Origin: JACKHA01 sp041401985
GTDB taxonomy: Bacteria; Planctomycetota; Phycisphaerae; Phycisphaerales; UBA1924
Reading direction: 5' to 3'
DNA length: 64,000 bases
NCBI GenBank assembly: GCA_041401985.1
Contig: JAWKTE010000012.1
Location: forward strand, 62,001-126,000
This document shows, piece after piece, positions 18,906-27,822 of this stretch. The position numbers were made by a program, and so were the translations under genes. Numbering within the stretch: the first letter of the stretch is position 1; every line of letters begins with the position of its first letter. A model generated the notes under the pieces. It had not been told where the DNA came from. It saw only the letters and a list, made by a program, of their open reading frames with translations, and made no database searches.

Positions 18906-19613
18906 GTGACCCACACCGCCCAGCGCCTGCTCGGGGCCGTCGCCTTGCTCGCGGCGACGTGGGTGCTCGTCTACTGGCTCTGGCAGCCCGGCCCGCCGCC
19001 GATCCGCTTCGCCGACGAACAGCCGGGCCCGGGTCGCCAGCCCCCCACCGCCGTCGAGCCCGCGCCGGCGCGATCGCCGCCCGCCACGCCCGCGTTGCCG
19101 ACGCGCCTCGCCATCCGCGATCCGCTCCAGTCGGAGCCGCTCGAGCAGCCGCCCGCACGCGTGCAGCCCGGTGGTGCCGCCACGCCGCCCCGCGCGCCCG
19201 CCTTCCGCGAGTACACGATCCGCGACGACGACACCTTCGAAGCCATCGCCCTCCGCGAACTGGGCTCACGCGGGCGGGTCTCGGAGATCCTCGCGGCCAA
19301 CCCGGACCGCGACCCGCGCCGTCTCCGCGCCGGCGACGTGATCCGCATCCCCGCCGGAACAAGCGACGCCCCGCCTCCCGCGGCCCCCATCGCCGCGTCG
19401 CCCACCCCCGCTGCTGCGCCGGCAACCGCCCCCCCGGCGCCGACGCAGACCTACACCGTCCGGCGAAGCGACACGCTCTCGGAGATCTCCCAGCGCGTCT
19501 ACGGCACCTCGCGCCTGGCCCAACTCATCTTCGAGGCCAACCGCGACCAACTCGCCTCGATCGACGCGGTCCGCGAGGGACAGGTCCTCCGCATCCCACC
19601 TCGGCCGGAGTAG
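18906..19613 (+). CDS. Membrane-anchored protein with two LysM domains
   Basis: A 235-residue protein with an N-terminal membrane anchor (about 8-27), a Pro/Ala-rich linker, and two LysM peptidoglycan-binding domains: EYTIRDDDTFEAIA...GDVIRIP at about 101-149 and TYTVRRSDTLSEIS...GQVLRIP at about 183-231. There is no catalytic domain, so a structural or targeting role in the envelope is likely. The start is GTG 18906, supported by AGGAAGG and GGGGAGG in the 20 bases upstream. Located directly after secDF and a pair of family C hairpins, so read-through from the tgt-secDF operon is possible. Confidence 0.88.
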   Translation: MTHTAQRLLGAVALLAATWVLVYWLWQPGPPPIRFADEQPGPGRQPPTAVEPAPARSPPATPALPTRLAIRDPLQSEPLEQPPARVQPGGAATPPRAPAFREYTIRDDDTFEAIALRELGSRGRVSEILAANPDRDPRRLRAGDVIRIPAGTSDAPPPAAPIAASPTPAAAPATAPPAPTQTYTVRRSDTLSEISQRVYGTSRLAQLIFEANRDQLASIDAVREGQVLRIPPRPE

Positions 19614-19628
19614 ACGGACTCACCGAAG

Positions 19629-19727
19629 AGAGGACTCACCGCTGAGGCGCAGAGAGCGCAGAGGAAAGCAGGAATCCAACGCCGGTGCCTTCCTCGGCGC
19701 TCTCTGCGCCTCGGCGGTGAGTCCTCT
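19629..19727. repeat. Long inverted repeat (family E) between convergent genes
   Basis: Two arms of about 38 bp face each other: AGGACTCACCGCTGAGGCGC plus AGAGAGCGCAGAGG on the left and its near-exact complement on the right, with a spacer of about 22 bp. It forms a strong hairpin between lysM and the phosphatase gene and may terminate both. A half copy is at 47128-47170. Confidence 0.85.
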
Positions 19728-19766
19728 TGTTCCGGGACCGAGCGCAGAGAATCTTGAGAGCCCGCG

Positions 19767-21794
19767 TCAGACCAGTTTCGCGATCGCGTAGGTCACGTCG
19801 TCGTTGGCCCGGGCCTGGCCCAGGAACCGCTCGAGTTCCTGGTCGATGGTGCGGGCGATCTGGGCGGCCGAGTGCCCGGCCTGACGCCGGATGATCTCGC
19901 GGAGGCGCTCGATGCCGAACATCTCGCCCGCCTCGTTCTTGGCCTCCCAGATGCCGTCGGTGCCGATGGCCAGGATCGCGCCGGGCGAGAGTCCCTCGAT
20001 GGGGTACTCGCGGAACTCGGTGCCGGGCACCACGCCCAGTGGGTAGTCCCCGCCGGTGAGCGTGCGGAACGCGTCGGTCGATGGCTCGTAAACGAGCGGC
20101 GACTCGTGCCCCGCGCACGCCCAGCGGGCCCGCCTCGCCCCCGGCTCGATCAGGGCGATGGCCATGGTCATGAACCGCCCGTCCTGGAAGTCGTCGGCGA
20201 GCACGTTGTTCATGTCGGTCAGGATGCGCCCGAGGTTGGCCGTCGTGCGGGCCCGGAGGCGCAGCGTGGCCCGGGCGGTGGCCATGAGCAGCGCGGCCGC
20301 CACGCCGTGCCCCATCACGTCGCCGACCACGACCATCATGCCGGGCTTGGAGTCGCTCTCGGTGACCGGCTGGGGCGTCGCGCCGGCCGCGCCCGCCGGG
20401 GCCGGGTGCACGTCGATGAAGTCGTAGTAGTCGCCGCCCGTCTCGTCGCAGTACGTCGAGTTGCCGGCAAGGTCCAGCCCCGCCACGGCCGGCGGGTGCT
20501 CGGGCAGCAGGCTGTGCTGGACCTGGTTGGCCAGCGCGAGCGACGCCTTGACCTGCACGTGGTTCCGCAGGTCCAGGGCCGCGGCATTGACGTCGCGCGA
20601 CAGGTCTTCCAGTTCACGCGCCGCCCTGAGTTCAAGCGGCGTCTCGTACTCGCCGCGCGACCACCGCTTCATGTGGGCGCGCAGGGCCAGCACCGGCTGC
20701 ACGAGGCGCTCGGAGAACCGCAGCGCGACCAGTGCGGCCGCGATGGACGCGACGATCGCGATCAGCAGGGCTCTGGTCTGGGCCGTCCGCGCCTCCCCCA
20801 TGAACGACGACTCGGGGATGACGGTGGCGAGGCGCCAGTCGAGGCCCCGGAACGGCGTGATCGCCGAGATCGAGACGAGCGCCGATTCGCCCGCCACACG
20901 CACGCGTCCCGACTGGCTCGGGGCGATGACGCCGGCGCCGTCGTCCCCGGTGCGGACGCGCGACGCGATGGTTGCCACCTGGCGGGCGGCCCGGCTGGAC
21001 GAGTCCGCAAGCGCGAGCCGCTGGCCATCCTCGGACGTCACCGCGCCCTCTGTGGCCGCGACGAGCACGCCGTTCGCGTCCGTGAGAAACAGGTTCCCGC
21101 CCTCGCCGATGGGGATGTCTTCGAGGAACGCCGACAGGTCGGAAAGCGTCACGTCGATCGTCAGCACGCCCAGCAGCGTGCCGTCGGCGTCGAGCACGGG
21201 ACGGGCGTACCCCGCGCCGGTCTCCGCGTCGCCGCCGTGGGTCGCGAACCAGAAGTAGACGGGCGTCCACGTCGCCTGCCCGGCGTCCACCGCGGCCGCG
21301 TACCACGGACGGGCCACGGGGTCGTACCGGTACACCCGCAGTGGCTCGGCGGAGACGACGCCGCCTGCGGAAACCTCAAACTCGCGGCACTGGTTCTCGC
21401 CCGGTCCCACACCCAGCCCATACTCGATCCGCCCGTTGGCCCGCTGGAGGTACACCGCCCGCCCGTCGGCCTCGCCGAAGCAGATCGACGCGACGCCGGG
21501 CGACGTGACCAGGTCCTGGAGCATCGGCCCGCGCCACGCGTCCAGATCCGACGTCGACAGCGTTCCATCTTCGATCCGCCGCGCGTACAGGTCGCTGACC
21601 CGGACCGCATCGGACAGGTACGCCCGCACGTTGTCCCCAACCATCGCCCCGGCGTGCTCGGTCATGGTCCGCCCGAGGGCCTCGGCGGTCCGCGTCGTCG
21701 AGCCCCAGATCAGCAGCAAGAGGATCCCGGCAACCGCCACAACCGGGGTGACCACGCTGGCCGCGGCGAGTTGGCGGATCGAGACGCTGCGCAT
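19767..21794 (-). CDS. Cache-HAMP sensor with SpoIIE/PP2C Ser phosphatase output
   Basis: A 675-residue membrane sensor. Helix 1 is at about 10-30, followed by a periplasmic Cache domain with ARPWYAAAVDAG, WTPVYFWF and VLDADGTLLGVLTIDV. Helix 2 is at about 341-362, then a HAMP stretch. The output domain from about 416 begins ALANQVQHSLLPE and has the PP2C/RsbU metal Asp residues in GGDYYDF, VVGDVMGHGVAAALLMA and IGTDGIWEAKN. Such proteins dephosphorylate anti-sigma-antagonist partners in partner switching. No such partner is next to it. ATG 21794 has TACCAT 7 nt upstream; it is divergent from the sigma factor gene, 174 bases away. Confidence 0.9.
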   Translation of the reverse strand: MRSVSIRQLAAASVVTPVVAVAGILLLLIWGSTTRTAEALGRTMTEHAGAMVGDNVRAYLSDAVRVSDLYARRIEDGTLSTSDLDAWRGPMLQDLVTSPGVASICFGEADGRAVYLQRANGRIEYGLGVGPGENQCREFEVSAGGVVSAEPLRVYRYDPVARPWYAAAVDAGQATWTPVYFWFATHGGDAETGAGYARPVLDADGTLLGVLTIDVTLSDLSAFLEDIPIGEGGNLFLTDANGVLVAATEGAVTSEDGQRLALADSSSRAARQVATIASRVRTGDDGAGVIAPSQSGRVRVAGESALVSISAITPFRGLDWRLATVIPESSFMGEARTAQTRALLIAIVASIAAALVALRFSERLVQPVLALRAHMKRWSRGEYETPLELRAARELEDLSRDVNAAALDLRNHVQVKASLALANQVQHSLLPEHPPAVAGLDLAGNSTYCDETGGDYYDFIDVHPAPAGAAGATPQPVTESDSKPGMMVVVGDVMGHGVAAALLMATARATLRLRARTTANLGRILTDMNNVLADDFQDGRFMTMAIALIEPGARRARWACAGHESPLVYEPSTDAFRTLTGGDYPLGVVPGTEFREYPIEGLSPGAILAIGTDGIWEAKNEAGEMFGIERLREIIRRQAGHSAAQIARTIDQELERFLGQARANDDVTYAIAKLV

Positions 21795-21801
21795 GGGCGG
21801 G

Positions 21802-21807
21802 ATGGTA
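21802..21807 (-). promoter_or_regulatory. -10-like hexamer for the SpoIIE phosphatase gene
   Basis: TACCAT is 7 nt before the ATG at 21794, with no ribosome-binding motif between. Confidence 0.45.
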
Positions 21808-21955
21808 CCGTCTGCAAGGGTTCGATCGGCCTTGGCGCCGGACCCCGCCCAGGGTGAGACGGACGCCGGCCCCGAGGTCCCGCGAAGGTCCGGGTCGATC
21901 AACAGTGACCGCGGATCATGGCTCCCGCCCGCCCCAACCACCCGCCCATCATCGT

Positions 21956-21961
21956 TATACT
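21956..21961 (+). promoter_or_regulatory. -10-like hexamer for the ECF sigma/kinase operon
   Basis: TATACT ends 6 nt before the GTG at 21968. This is the best -10 match of the leaderless set and supports that GTG as the start. No clear -35 is present. Confidence 0.5.
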
Positions 21962-21967
21962 GACCCC

Positions 21968-22675
21968 GTGCCCCCTCCCCCACCCCAACCCGCCGGCCCC
22001 AATTCCCACGACGCAGACGACCACGACGCCATCGCCTCGCGCATCCCAAAGGAAGCCACCCTCACCACCCGCGTCCTGCTCGAGAAGTCCACGCGCGGCG
22101 ACAAAATCGCCGGCAACAAACTCCTTGAGGCCCTCTACGACGAACTCCGCTCCCTGGCCAAGGCCCGCATGGCCCGCCAGCCCAAGGGCCAGACCATCCA
22201 GCCCACGGCCCTCGTCCATGAGGCGTACATGCGCCTGGTCGATGGCGGCGACCCCGGCTGGGACTCCCGGGCCCACTTCTTCGGCGCCGCCGCCCGCGCC
22301 ATGCGCAACATCCTGGTCGATCGGGCCCGTCGCAAGAACGCCGTCAAGCACGGCGGCGACCGCAAGCGTGTCGAGTTCGACGAAGCCCTGATCCAGGACG
22401 AGCCCGAGCCGGAGCAGATGCTCGGCCTCGACAAGGCCCTGCAGGACCTCGAGGCCCAGTACCCGCGCCAGGGCGAGGTCGTCATGCTCAAGTACTTTGC
22501 GGGCCTGGGCGTCGAGCAGATCGCCGAGGTGCTCGAGACCTCCGAGCGCACCGTGAAGCGCGACTGGCGCTTCGCCCGCGCCTGGCTCCAGGCCCGCCTC
22601 TCCGGCGGACTGCCCGATGGCGTCGCCGGGCCCGAGCCGGACGCCGACCCCGCCGACACGGGCGACGAGCCATGA
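21968..22675 (+). CDS. ECF-type sigma factor (Sigma70_ECF, kinase-linked)
   Basis: A 235-residue extracytoplasmic-function sigma factor. Region 2 includes QPTALVHEAYMRLVDG and the promoter-melting helix AMRNILVDRARRKNAVKHGG; region 4 ends with a helix-turn-helix VEQIAEVLETSERTVKRDWRFARAWL. This variant, with TALVHEAYLRL, is the type that planctomycetes encode beside Ser/Thr kinases instead of an anti-sigma factor. Its stop overlaps the kinase start by 4 bases (ATGA), so kinase control of sigma activity is likely. A proline-rich N-terminal tail of about 40 residues precedes the fold. GTG 21968 chosen because of the TATACT 6 nt before it. Confidence 0.92.
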   Translation: MPPPPPQPAGPNSHDADDHDAIASRIPKEATLTTRVLLEKSTRGDKIAGNKLLEALYDELRSLAKARMARQPKGQTIQPTALVHEAYMRLVDGGDPGWDSRAHFFGAAARAMRNILVDRARRKNAVKHGGDRKRVEFDEALIQDEPEPEQMLGLDKALQDLEAQYPRQGEVVMLKYFAGLGVEQIAEVLETSERTVKRDWRFARAWLQARLSGGLPDGVAGPEPDADPADTGDEP

Positions 22676-25600
22676 CCAACCGCCCCGACCGAGCGCGTGC
22701 CGCCCTGGTCGAGCGCCTCTTCTTCGACGCGGCCGACCTCAAGGGCGCGGCCCGCGCCCGTTTCCTCGACGAGCACTGCAAGGACGACCCCGACCTCCGC
22801 CGCGAGGTCGAGGCTCTGCTCTCGATGGACGAGCGCCACCAGACCGCCGCCGGCACCCAGGGCGTGCTCGGGCACACGCCGGTCTCGGCGCGCGACCTGC
22901 CCAAGGCGATCAGTTCCGGCGCGACCGAGACACTCCCGATGTGGGTCGGCCCGTACAAGGCCGTCCGCCGCCTCGGCGAGGGCGGCTTCGGGCTGGTGTA
23001 TCTGGCTGAACAGTCCGAGCCGATCCGCCGCCAGGTCGCCCTGAAACTCATCCGCCCCGGCATGGGCTCGCCGCAGGTCGTCGAGCGGTTCATGGCCGAG
23101 CGTCAGGCGCTCGCCCTGATGGACCATCCCGGCGTGGCCAAGGTCTTTGACGCCGGCGCGACCGACGACGGGCGCCCGTACTTCGCCATGGAGTACGTCG
23201 AGGGCCCGTCGATCACGACCTTCGCCCGCGACCTGAACCTCGACGACCGCATCGCCCTGCTCGTCAAGGTCTGCGACGCGGTCCACCACGCCCACCAGAA
23301 GGGCGTCATCCACCGCGACCTCAAGCCGACCAACATCCTCGTCGAACTCGAGGACGGCGTCGCCCGCCCCAAGGTCATCGACTTCGGCATCGCCAAGGCC
23401 CTGGCCGAGCCGCTCACGGGCCAGACCCTCAACACGCTCTCGGGCCAGCTCGTCGGCACGCCCGAGTACATGAGCCCCGAACAGGCCGGCTCGGCCTCGG
23501 ACGTGGACATCCGCGGCGACGTCTATTCCCTCGGCGTCGTGCTCTACGAACTGCTCACCGGCATGCTGCCGTTCGACTCGGCCCGCCTCCGCAGCACCGC
23601 GCTGGCCGACATCCAGCGGATCATCCGCGAGGAGGAGCCGCCCCGCCCGAGCGACCGCCTCCAGAAAGCCGCCGACCAGCAGGCCAGCGGCGCAACGACG
23701 ACGGGCCTCGAACGCCTCGGCCTCGAGCCCCGCGACGCCGCCCGTCGCATCCGAGGCGAACTCGACTGGATCGTCGGGCGCGCGATGGAGAAGGACCGCG
23801 AGCGCCGCTACGCCTCGGCCCACGATCTGGCCGCGGACCTCCGGCGCTACCTCGCGGGCGAGCCGGTGCTGGCCGGCCCGCCGAGCACGGCGTACCGCCT
23901 CTCGAAGTGGGCCAGGCGGCACACGCCGCTGCTGGTCACCGGGGCCGCGGTCTCGATCGCCGTGATCGCCGGGCTGATCGGCACGTCGTGGGGCTGGAGC
24001 AAGGCCCTGGCCGAGAGCAGCCGCGCCCGCGACGCCGAGCAGCAGGCGCGGCTCAACGAAGAGGCGGCCCGGGCCAGCGAACGCGTGGCCCAGAGCGAGC
24101 GCCAGCGGGCCCGTCTGGCGGAGCAGCAGGCGATCGCCGAGGCCGATCGGGCCCGCGACGCGGAGGAACTGGCCCATGCCGAGGCCGAGCGGGCCCGCGT
24201 CGAGGCCGTGTCCGCCAAACGCGTCGCGGACTTCCTCGAGGAGATGCTCCGCGGCGTCGGGCCGGTCGTCGCGCAGGGCGCCGACACGACGCTGCTGTGC
24301 GCCATCCTCAACGAGACGGCGGAGAAGGTCGGCGACCAGCTGGCCGCCGAGCCGCTGGCCGAGGCGCGACTGCGGTACGCCATCGGCTCGGCGTACCACG
24401 GCATCCAGCGTCTGGACGACGCGATCGAGCAGTTGCAGCGGGCCGCGAGCCTGTACGAGTCGCTGCCCGACGCGCCGCTGCGCGAGCGGCGCATGACGCT
24501 GCACAACCTGGCGACGACGTACCACGCCGCCGATCGCGCCGGCGACGCCGAGCCGATCTTCCGCCAGGTGCTCGCGTTGGAACTCGAGAACCCGGAACTC
24601 GCGGACTCGGCGGCCCAGACGCTCTCCAACCTCGCCCTGATCGCGTACGACAACAACGACTTCGACGCCGCCGACCGCCAGGCCCGCCAGGGCATGGACC
24701 TCTACCGCCAGGCCGGGACCGACCAGAGCGACGACGCCTGCCTGCTGCGCAACACGATGGCCATGATCGCCAACGAGCAGGGCGAAGCCGATCGGGCCCT
24801 GACGCTCTACGAGGAGTCGCTCGAAATCTCCGAGCGCCTCCGCGGGCCCGACCACCCCACCACCCTCACCACCCGCGCCAACGTCGCCAGCCAGTACGGC
24901 AGCATGCAGCGCTACGAGGACGCGGTCCGCGTGCTGGCCGAGTGCGTGGACGACATGCGCCGCGTCTACGGCCCCGAGCACTCCGAGACCATCACCACGC
25001 TCTCGAACTACGGCACGAACCTGCTGCTGATCGGGCGGGTCGACGAGGTCGGGCCGATCTACGAAGAGGCCGAGCGTTTGGCGACCAGCCACCTGGGCGA
25101 CGACCACTTCATCACGCAGTACACGCGGAACAACCTCGCGCGACTGGACATGGAAACGGGCGAGTTCGCCCGGGCCGCCGAGCGGTACGCGGGCGTGACC
25201 GCGTTCTTCGAGTCCCGATACGGCCCCGCCGACCCGGACGTGCGCCGCTTCCGCAACCGGTTGGCCGAGGCCCTGCGCCGGTCGGGACAGAACGAGGCGT
25301 GGCGCGACGCGGGGCTGGCCGGGGCCGCCGGCGCCGAGTCCGCGGGTGTCGTCGACTCGACGTATGCCATCGCGCTGCGCCACGCCGCCTGGGCGAGCGT
25401 CGAACTCCAGGACGCCGACGGCGCGGCCGCGGTTCTCGACCGGCTCGACAACGCCGCCGAGGCTATGGGCGGGACCAGCGGGCGCGACATGCGGGCCTGG
25501 GCCGCCGACCTCCGTGGACGGGAGCGCTGGCTCCGGGGCGAGCGTGAGGAGGCGGCCGCGCTTCTGGAGGCCTCGTACGGCCTCTGGGTCGAGGGCTACG

Positions 25601-25731
25601 GCGAGCGCGACACCGACGCGACCCGCGTCGCGGGCGCGCTGGCACGCCTGCTCGACGAGATGGGGCGCGCCGACGACGCGGCCGAGTGGCGGGCCCGCGC
25701 GAACCCGGAAGAACCCGGCGGCGAACACTGA
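22672..25731 (+). CDS. Transmembrane Ser/Thr protein kinase with TPR sensor region
   Basis: A 1019-residue Hanks-type kinase. The kinase domain runs from about residue 97 to 400: GEGGFGLVY (about 102-110), catalytic VALKLIR lysine, HRDLKPTNIL (about 216), DFGIAK (about 239) and GTPEYMSPEQA. A membrane helix at about 421-443 (LLVTGAAVSIAVIAGLIG) is followed by an Ala/Glu/Arg-rich coiled coil (445-520) and then at least seven TPR-like repeats to about 840, with a helical C-terminus to the end. The kinase is cytoplasmic and the TPR part lies across the membrane. Translationally coupled to the sigma factor, it probably relays a signal to it. Confidence 0.95.
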   Translation: MTNRPDRARAALVERLFFDAADLKGAARARFLDEHCKDDPDLRREVEALLSMDERHQTAAGTQGVLGHTPVSARDLPKAISSGATETLPMWVGPYKAVRRLGEGGFGLVYLAEQSEPIRRQVALKLIRPGMGSPQVVERFMAERQALALMDHPGVAKVFDAGATDDGRPYFAMEYVEGPSITTFARDLNLDDRIALLVKVCDAVHHAHQKGVIHRDLKPTNILVELEDGVARPKVIDFGIAKALAEPLTGQTLNTLSGQLVGTPEYMSPEQAGSASDVDIRGDVYSLGVVLYELLTGMLPFDSARLRSTALADIQRIIREEEPPRPSDRLQKAADQQASGATTTGLERLGLEPRDAARRIRGELDWIVGRAMEKDRERRYASAHDLAADLRRYLAGEPVLAGPPSTAYRLSKWARRHTPLLVTGAAVSIAVIAGLIGTSWGWSKALAESSRARDAEQQARLNEEAARASERVAQSERQRARLAEQQAIAEADRARDAEELAHAEAERARVEAVSAKRVADFLEEMLRGVGPVVAQGADTTLLCAILNETAEKVGDQLAAEPLAEARLRYAIGSAYHGIQRLDDAIEQLQRAASLYESLPDAPLRERRMTLHNLATTYHAADRAGDAEPIFRQVLALELENPELADSAAQTLSNLALIAYDNNDFDAADRQARQGMDLYRQAGTDQSDDACLLRNTMAMIANEQGEADRALTLYEESLEISERLRGPDHPTTLTTRANVASQYGSMQRYEDAVRVLAECVDDMRRVYGPEHSETITTLSNYGTNLLLIGRVDEVGPIYEEAERLATSHLGDDHFITQYTRNNLARLDMETGEFARAAERYAGVTAFFESRYGPADPDVRRFRNRLAEALRRSGQNEAWRDAGLAGAAGAESAGVVDSTYAIALRHAAWASVELQDADGAAAVLDRLDNAAEAMGGTSGRDMRAWAADLRGRERWLRGEREEAAALLEASYGLWVEGYGERDTDATRVAGALARLLDEMGRADDAAEWRARANPEEPGGEH

Positions 25732-25802
25732 TCCCGCCTCCTTCTTCCGCGATCCACTTCTACCATCCGCCCCGCCCCGACACTCGCCCCGGAAAGGCCA
25801 CC

Positions 25803-26894
25803 ATGTCCACCATCCTCGTTACCGGCGCGGCCGGCTACATCGGCTCCCACGCGGTCAAGCGGCTGCTTGCCGCGGGCAAGCGCGTCGTCGGCGTCGACAA
25901 CCTCTCGCGCGGCCACCGCCCCGCCATCGACCGCCTCGCCTCCCTCGCCCCGGACCGCTTCGCCTTCGAGCAGGCCGACGTCGGCGACACCAAGCGCATG
26001 GCCCGCATATTGGCCGAGCACAAGGTCACCGACCTCATGCACTTCGCGGCCTACGCGCTCGTGGGCGAGTCGGTCGAGCAGCCGCTGCTCTACTACCAGA
26101 ACAACACCGCCGCCACCGCGCGGCTGCTCGAAGCCTGCGACCTGGCCGCCGCCGGCACCACCCTCGGCAGCCGCTCCCCCGGCGTCCAGCGCGTCGTGTT
26201 CTCCAGCACCTGCGCGACCTACGGCGAGCCGGACGAGTCCCGCATCCCGATCGAGGAGTCCTGCCCCCAGAGCCCCATCAACCCCTACGGGCGCAGCAAA
26301 CTCGCCAGCGAGATGCTCCTCAAGGACTGGGCCGACGCCCGGAACCGCGCCGGCACGCCCGTCGCCATGGCCCTGCTTCGCTACTTCAACGTCTGCGGCA
26401 GCGACTCGGCCGGCCTACTCGGCGAGCACCACGACCCCGAGACCCACCTCATCCCCGTCGTGCTCCAGGTCGCCCTTGGCCAGCGCGACAAGGTCAAGGT
26501 CTTCGGCACCGACTACCCCACCCCCGACGGCACCTGCCTCCGCGACTACATCCACGTCGAGGATCTTGTTGATGCCCACGCCGTCGTGCTCGACGCGCTC
26601 AACCCCGCCAGCGCGGCCAAGGGCGGCGCTGGCGCGGCGCGGATCTACAACCTGGGCACGGGCAAGGCCGCGTCCGTCCGGGAGATCCTGGAAGCCGCCC
26701 GGCGCGTCACGGGCCACCCGATCCCGGCCGTCGAGGTCGACCGCCGCCCGGGCGACCCCCCGGTCCTGCTGGCCAACCCCTCGCGGATCGCCAGCGACCT
26801 GGGCTGGAAGGCCGCGACCACGAGCGTGGACCGCATGGTCGAAACGGCGTGGCGGTGGTTCAGGGAGAACCCGAAGGGGTACGCAGCCAAATAG
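25803..26894 (+). CDS. galE: UDP-glucose 4-epimerase
   Basis: A 363-residue extended SDR interconverting UDP-glucose and UDP-galactose. The NAD loop is VTGAAGYIGSH (about 6-16), the Ser lies in SSTCATYG, and the Tyr-Lys pair in NPYGRSK. LRYFNVCGSDSAG, HLIPVVLQVA and DYPTPDGTCLRDYIHVEDL follow the GalE pattern closely. It is about 25 residues longer than the E. coli enzyme because of loop insertions near 120 and 285. ATG 25803 has GGAAAGG upstream and TACCAT about 35 bases upstream, so this gene appears to have its own promoter with a short leader. It heads the polysaccharide region. Confidence 0.95.
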   Translation: MSTILVTGAAGYIGSHAVKRLLAAGKRVVGVDNLSRGHRPAIDRLASLAPDRFAFEQADVGDTKRMARILAEHKVTDLMHFAAYALVGESVEQPLLYYQNNTAATARLLEACDLAAAGTTLGSRSPGVQRVVFSSTCATYGEPDESRIPIEESCPQSPINPYGRSKLASEMLLKDWADARNRAGTPVAMALLRYFNVCGSDSAGLLGEHHDPETHLIPVVLQVALGQRDKVKVFGTDYPTPDGTCLRDYIHVEDLVDAHAVVLDALNPASAAKGGAGAARIYNLGTGKAASVREILEAARRVTGHPIPAVEVDRRPGDPPVLLANPSRIASDLGWKAATTSVDRMVETAWRWFRENPKGYAAK

Positions 26895-26933
26895 GTTCGA
26901 GGGCACCACCGGCTCTGTCATCTGACGAGCGGA

Positions 26934-27737
26934 TCATGGGCCTCGGCGTAACGCAGGGTCGGGAGAGTTCCAGACCCATCGACCGGGTGCGGTCCACTCT
27001 ACCGGGCACTCGATCGCCGACAACGAGCCGCCCCGCTCGACGCGATCCGGCAGACGATTGCCCCGTATGGCCCTGATCTTCAGCCCGCGCACGTTGTGGT
27101 CCGACGCTTCGCGAAGGTGCTGGGCGCGCTTCCTGCCGGGCGGAAGCAGCAGCACAACCTCGACGCCCGCTCGTCGGACCGCTTTCACGGCCGGGACCAG
27201 GTCGGCGTCCGCCGACATGACGACCGCGACGTCCAACCGCTTCTCGTACGCGTCGCACAGCATGTGGGTCGCGATGTTCACGTCTGTGACTTTCTCTTCG
27301 AATCGCGGCGTGACCGCGCCACACGCGCACACAAGCGGGTCGTTCTCCGAGTACCACCCCAAGATGACTTCAACGAGCGAGAGCGTTCGCAACGCTTCGA
27401 GGAAGGTGCGCTGGCGTTCATTGCTGGCAATGTACGCCGGTCGCTCTGCCTCCGAGGCAGTGCGCGGAACTCGCCGTGGGGCCGAGAAGTACTTGATCGC
27501 AACGCAGTGCTCGGACGGCTTGAGTTGAGACAGGAACACCGCTTGTAGATCGATCCAGTAGAGCGAACGGCCGAGGAGTTCCTCCAACGGCCCGCCGTGT
27601 TTGCGGGCTAGCGTGTCCGCGTCCCGACTCGCGTTCTTGAGCCCGTAGTAGACGTTGAAACCGTCGATGTACCCGATGACTCGCCGCTTTGGATAACGGG
27701 CCGAGGAACAATCCTCCGATGACAGCGGTATACTCAC
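26934..27737 (-). CDS. NYN-domain protein (LabA-like, PIN-fold)
   Basis: A 267-residue protein with a NYN domain, a PIN-like nuclease fold. Acidic metal-binding residues are present in GYIDGFNVYYGL (about 26-37), KVTDVNIATHMLCDAY, and VVMSADADLVPAVKAVRRAGVEVVLLLPPG. Members with intact acidic residues are expected to cleave RNA, though few have a known target. Composition is lower in GC than most neighbours, hinting at acquisition. GTG 27737 is the only in-frame start that keeps the whole domain; a GGAGG inside the frame at about 27716 has no start codon after it. The promoter of a possible small RNA on the other strand lies inside its first codons. Confidence 0.85.
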   Translation of the reverse strand: MSIPLSSEDCSSARYPKRRVIGYIDGFNVYYGLKNASRDADTLARKHGGPLEELLGRSLYWIDLQAVFLSQLKPSEHCVAIKYFSAPRRVPRTASEAERPAYIASNERQRTFLEALRTLSLVEVILGWYSENDPLVCACGAVTPRFEEKVTDVNIATHMLCDAYEKRLDVAVVMSADADLVPAVKAVRRAGVEVVLLLPPGRKRAQHLREASDHNVRGLKIRAIRGNRLPDRVERGGSLSAIECPVEWTAPGRWVWNSPDPALRRGP

Positions 27738-27799
27738 GGTACTACCCCATGGTGACGAGCCATGGCCCGAGCGCTCCCTTCCGAGGGGGCGTTTTTTGT
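27729..27799 (+). ncRNA. Candidate small RNA with promoter-like box and terminator
   Basis: On the plus strand TATACT at 27729-27734 is followed by a hairpin CCATGGT/GCCATGG (27767 side: 27747-27753 with 27759-27765) and by an 8-bp GC-rich stem (27772-27779 with 27784-27791) ending in six T residues (27792-27797). The implied transcript is about 58 nt, from near 27741. No plus-strand gene lies within a kilobase on either side, so the terminator is unexplained. It also encodes a 17-codon frame from ATG 27749, which I regard as chance. It is antisense to the 5' end of the NYN gene. Unproven. Confidence 0.4.
27771..27799 (+). terminator. Rho-independent terminator, orphan
   Basis: Eight-bp stem CGCTCCCT/AGGGGGCG with one G-T pair, a 4-nt loop and six T residues directly after. 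The T run is on the plus strand only, so it does not serve the minus-strand genes on either side. Confidence 0.7.
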
Positions 27800-27822
27800 T
27801 AGGGCCGAGTCTTGAAGACGCC

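Noticed and set aside
22135..25728. Minus-strand open frame of 1197 codons opposite the Ser/Thr kinase
   Set aside because: Composition bias only; the plus-strand kinase has all motifs.
27749..27802. A 17-codon micro-frame inside the candidate small RNA
   Set aside because: No ribosome-binding site, and the frame spans a hairpin and terminator, so it is probably chance.
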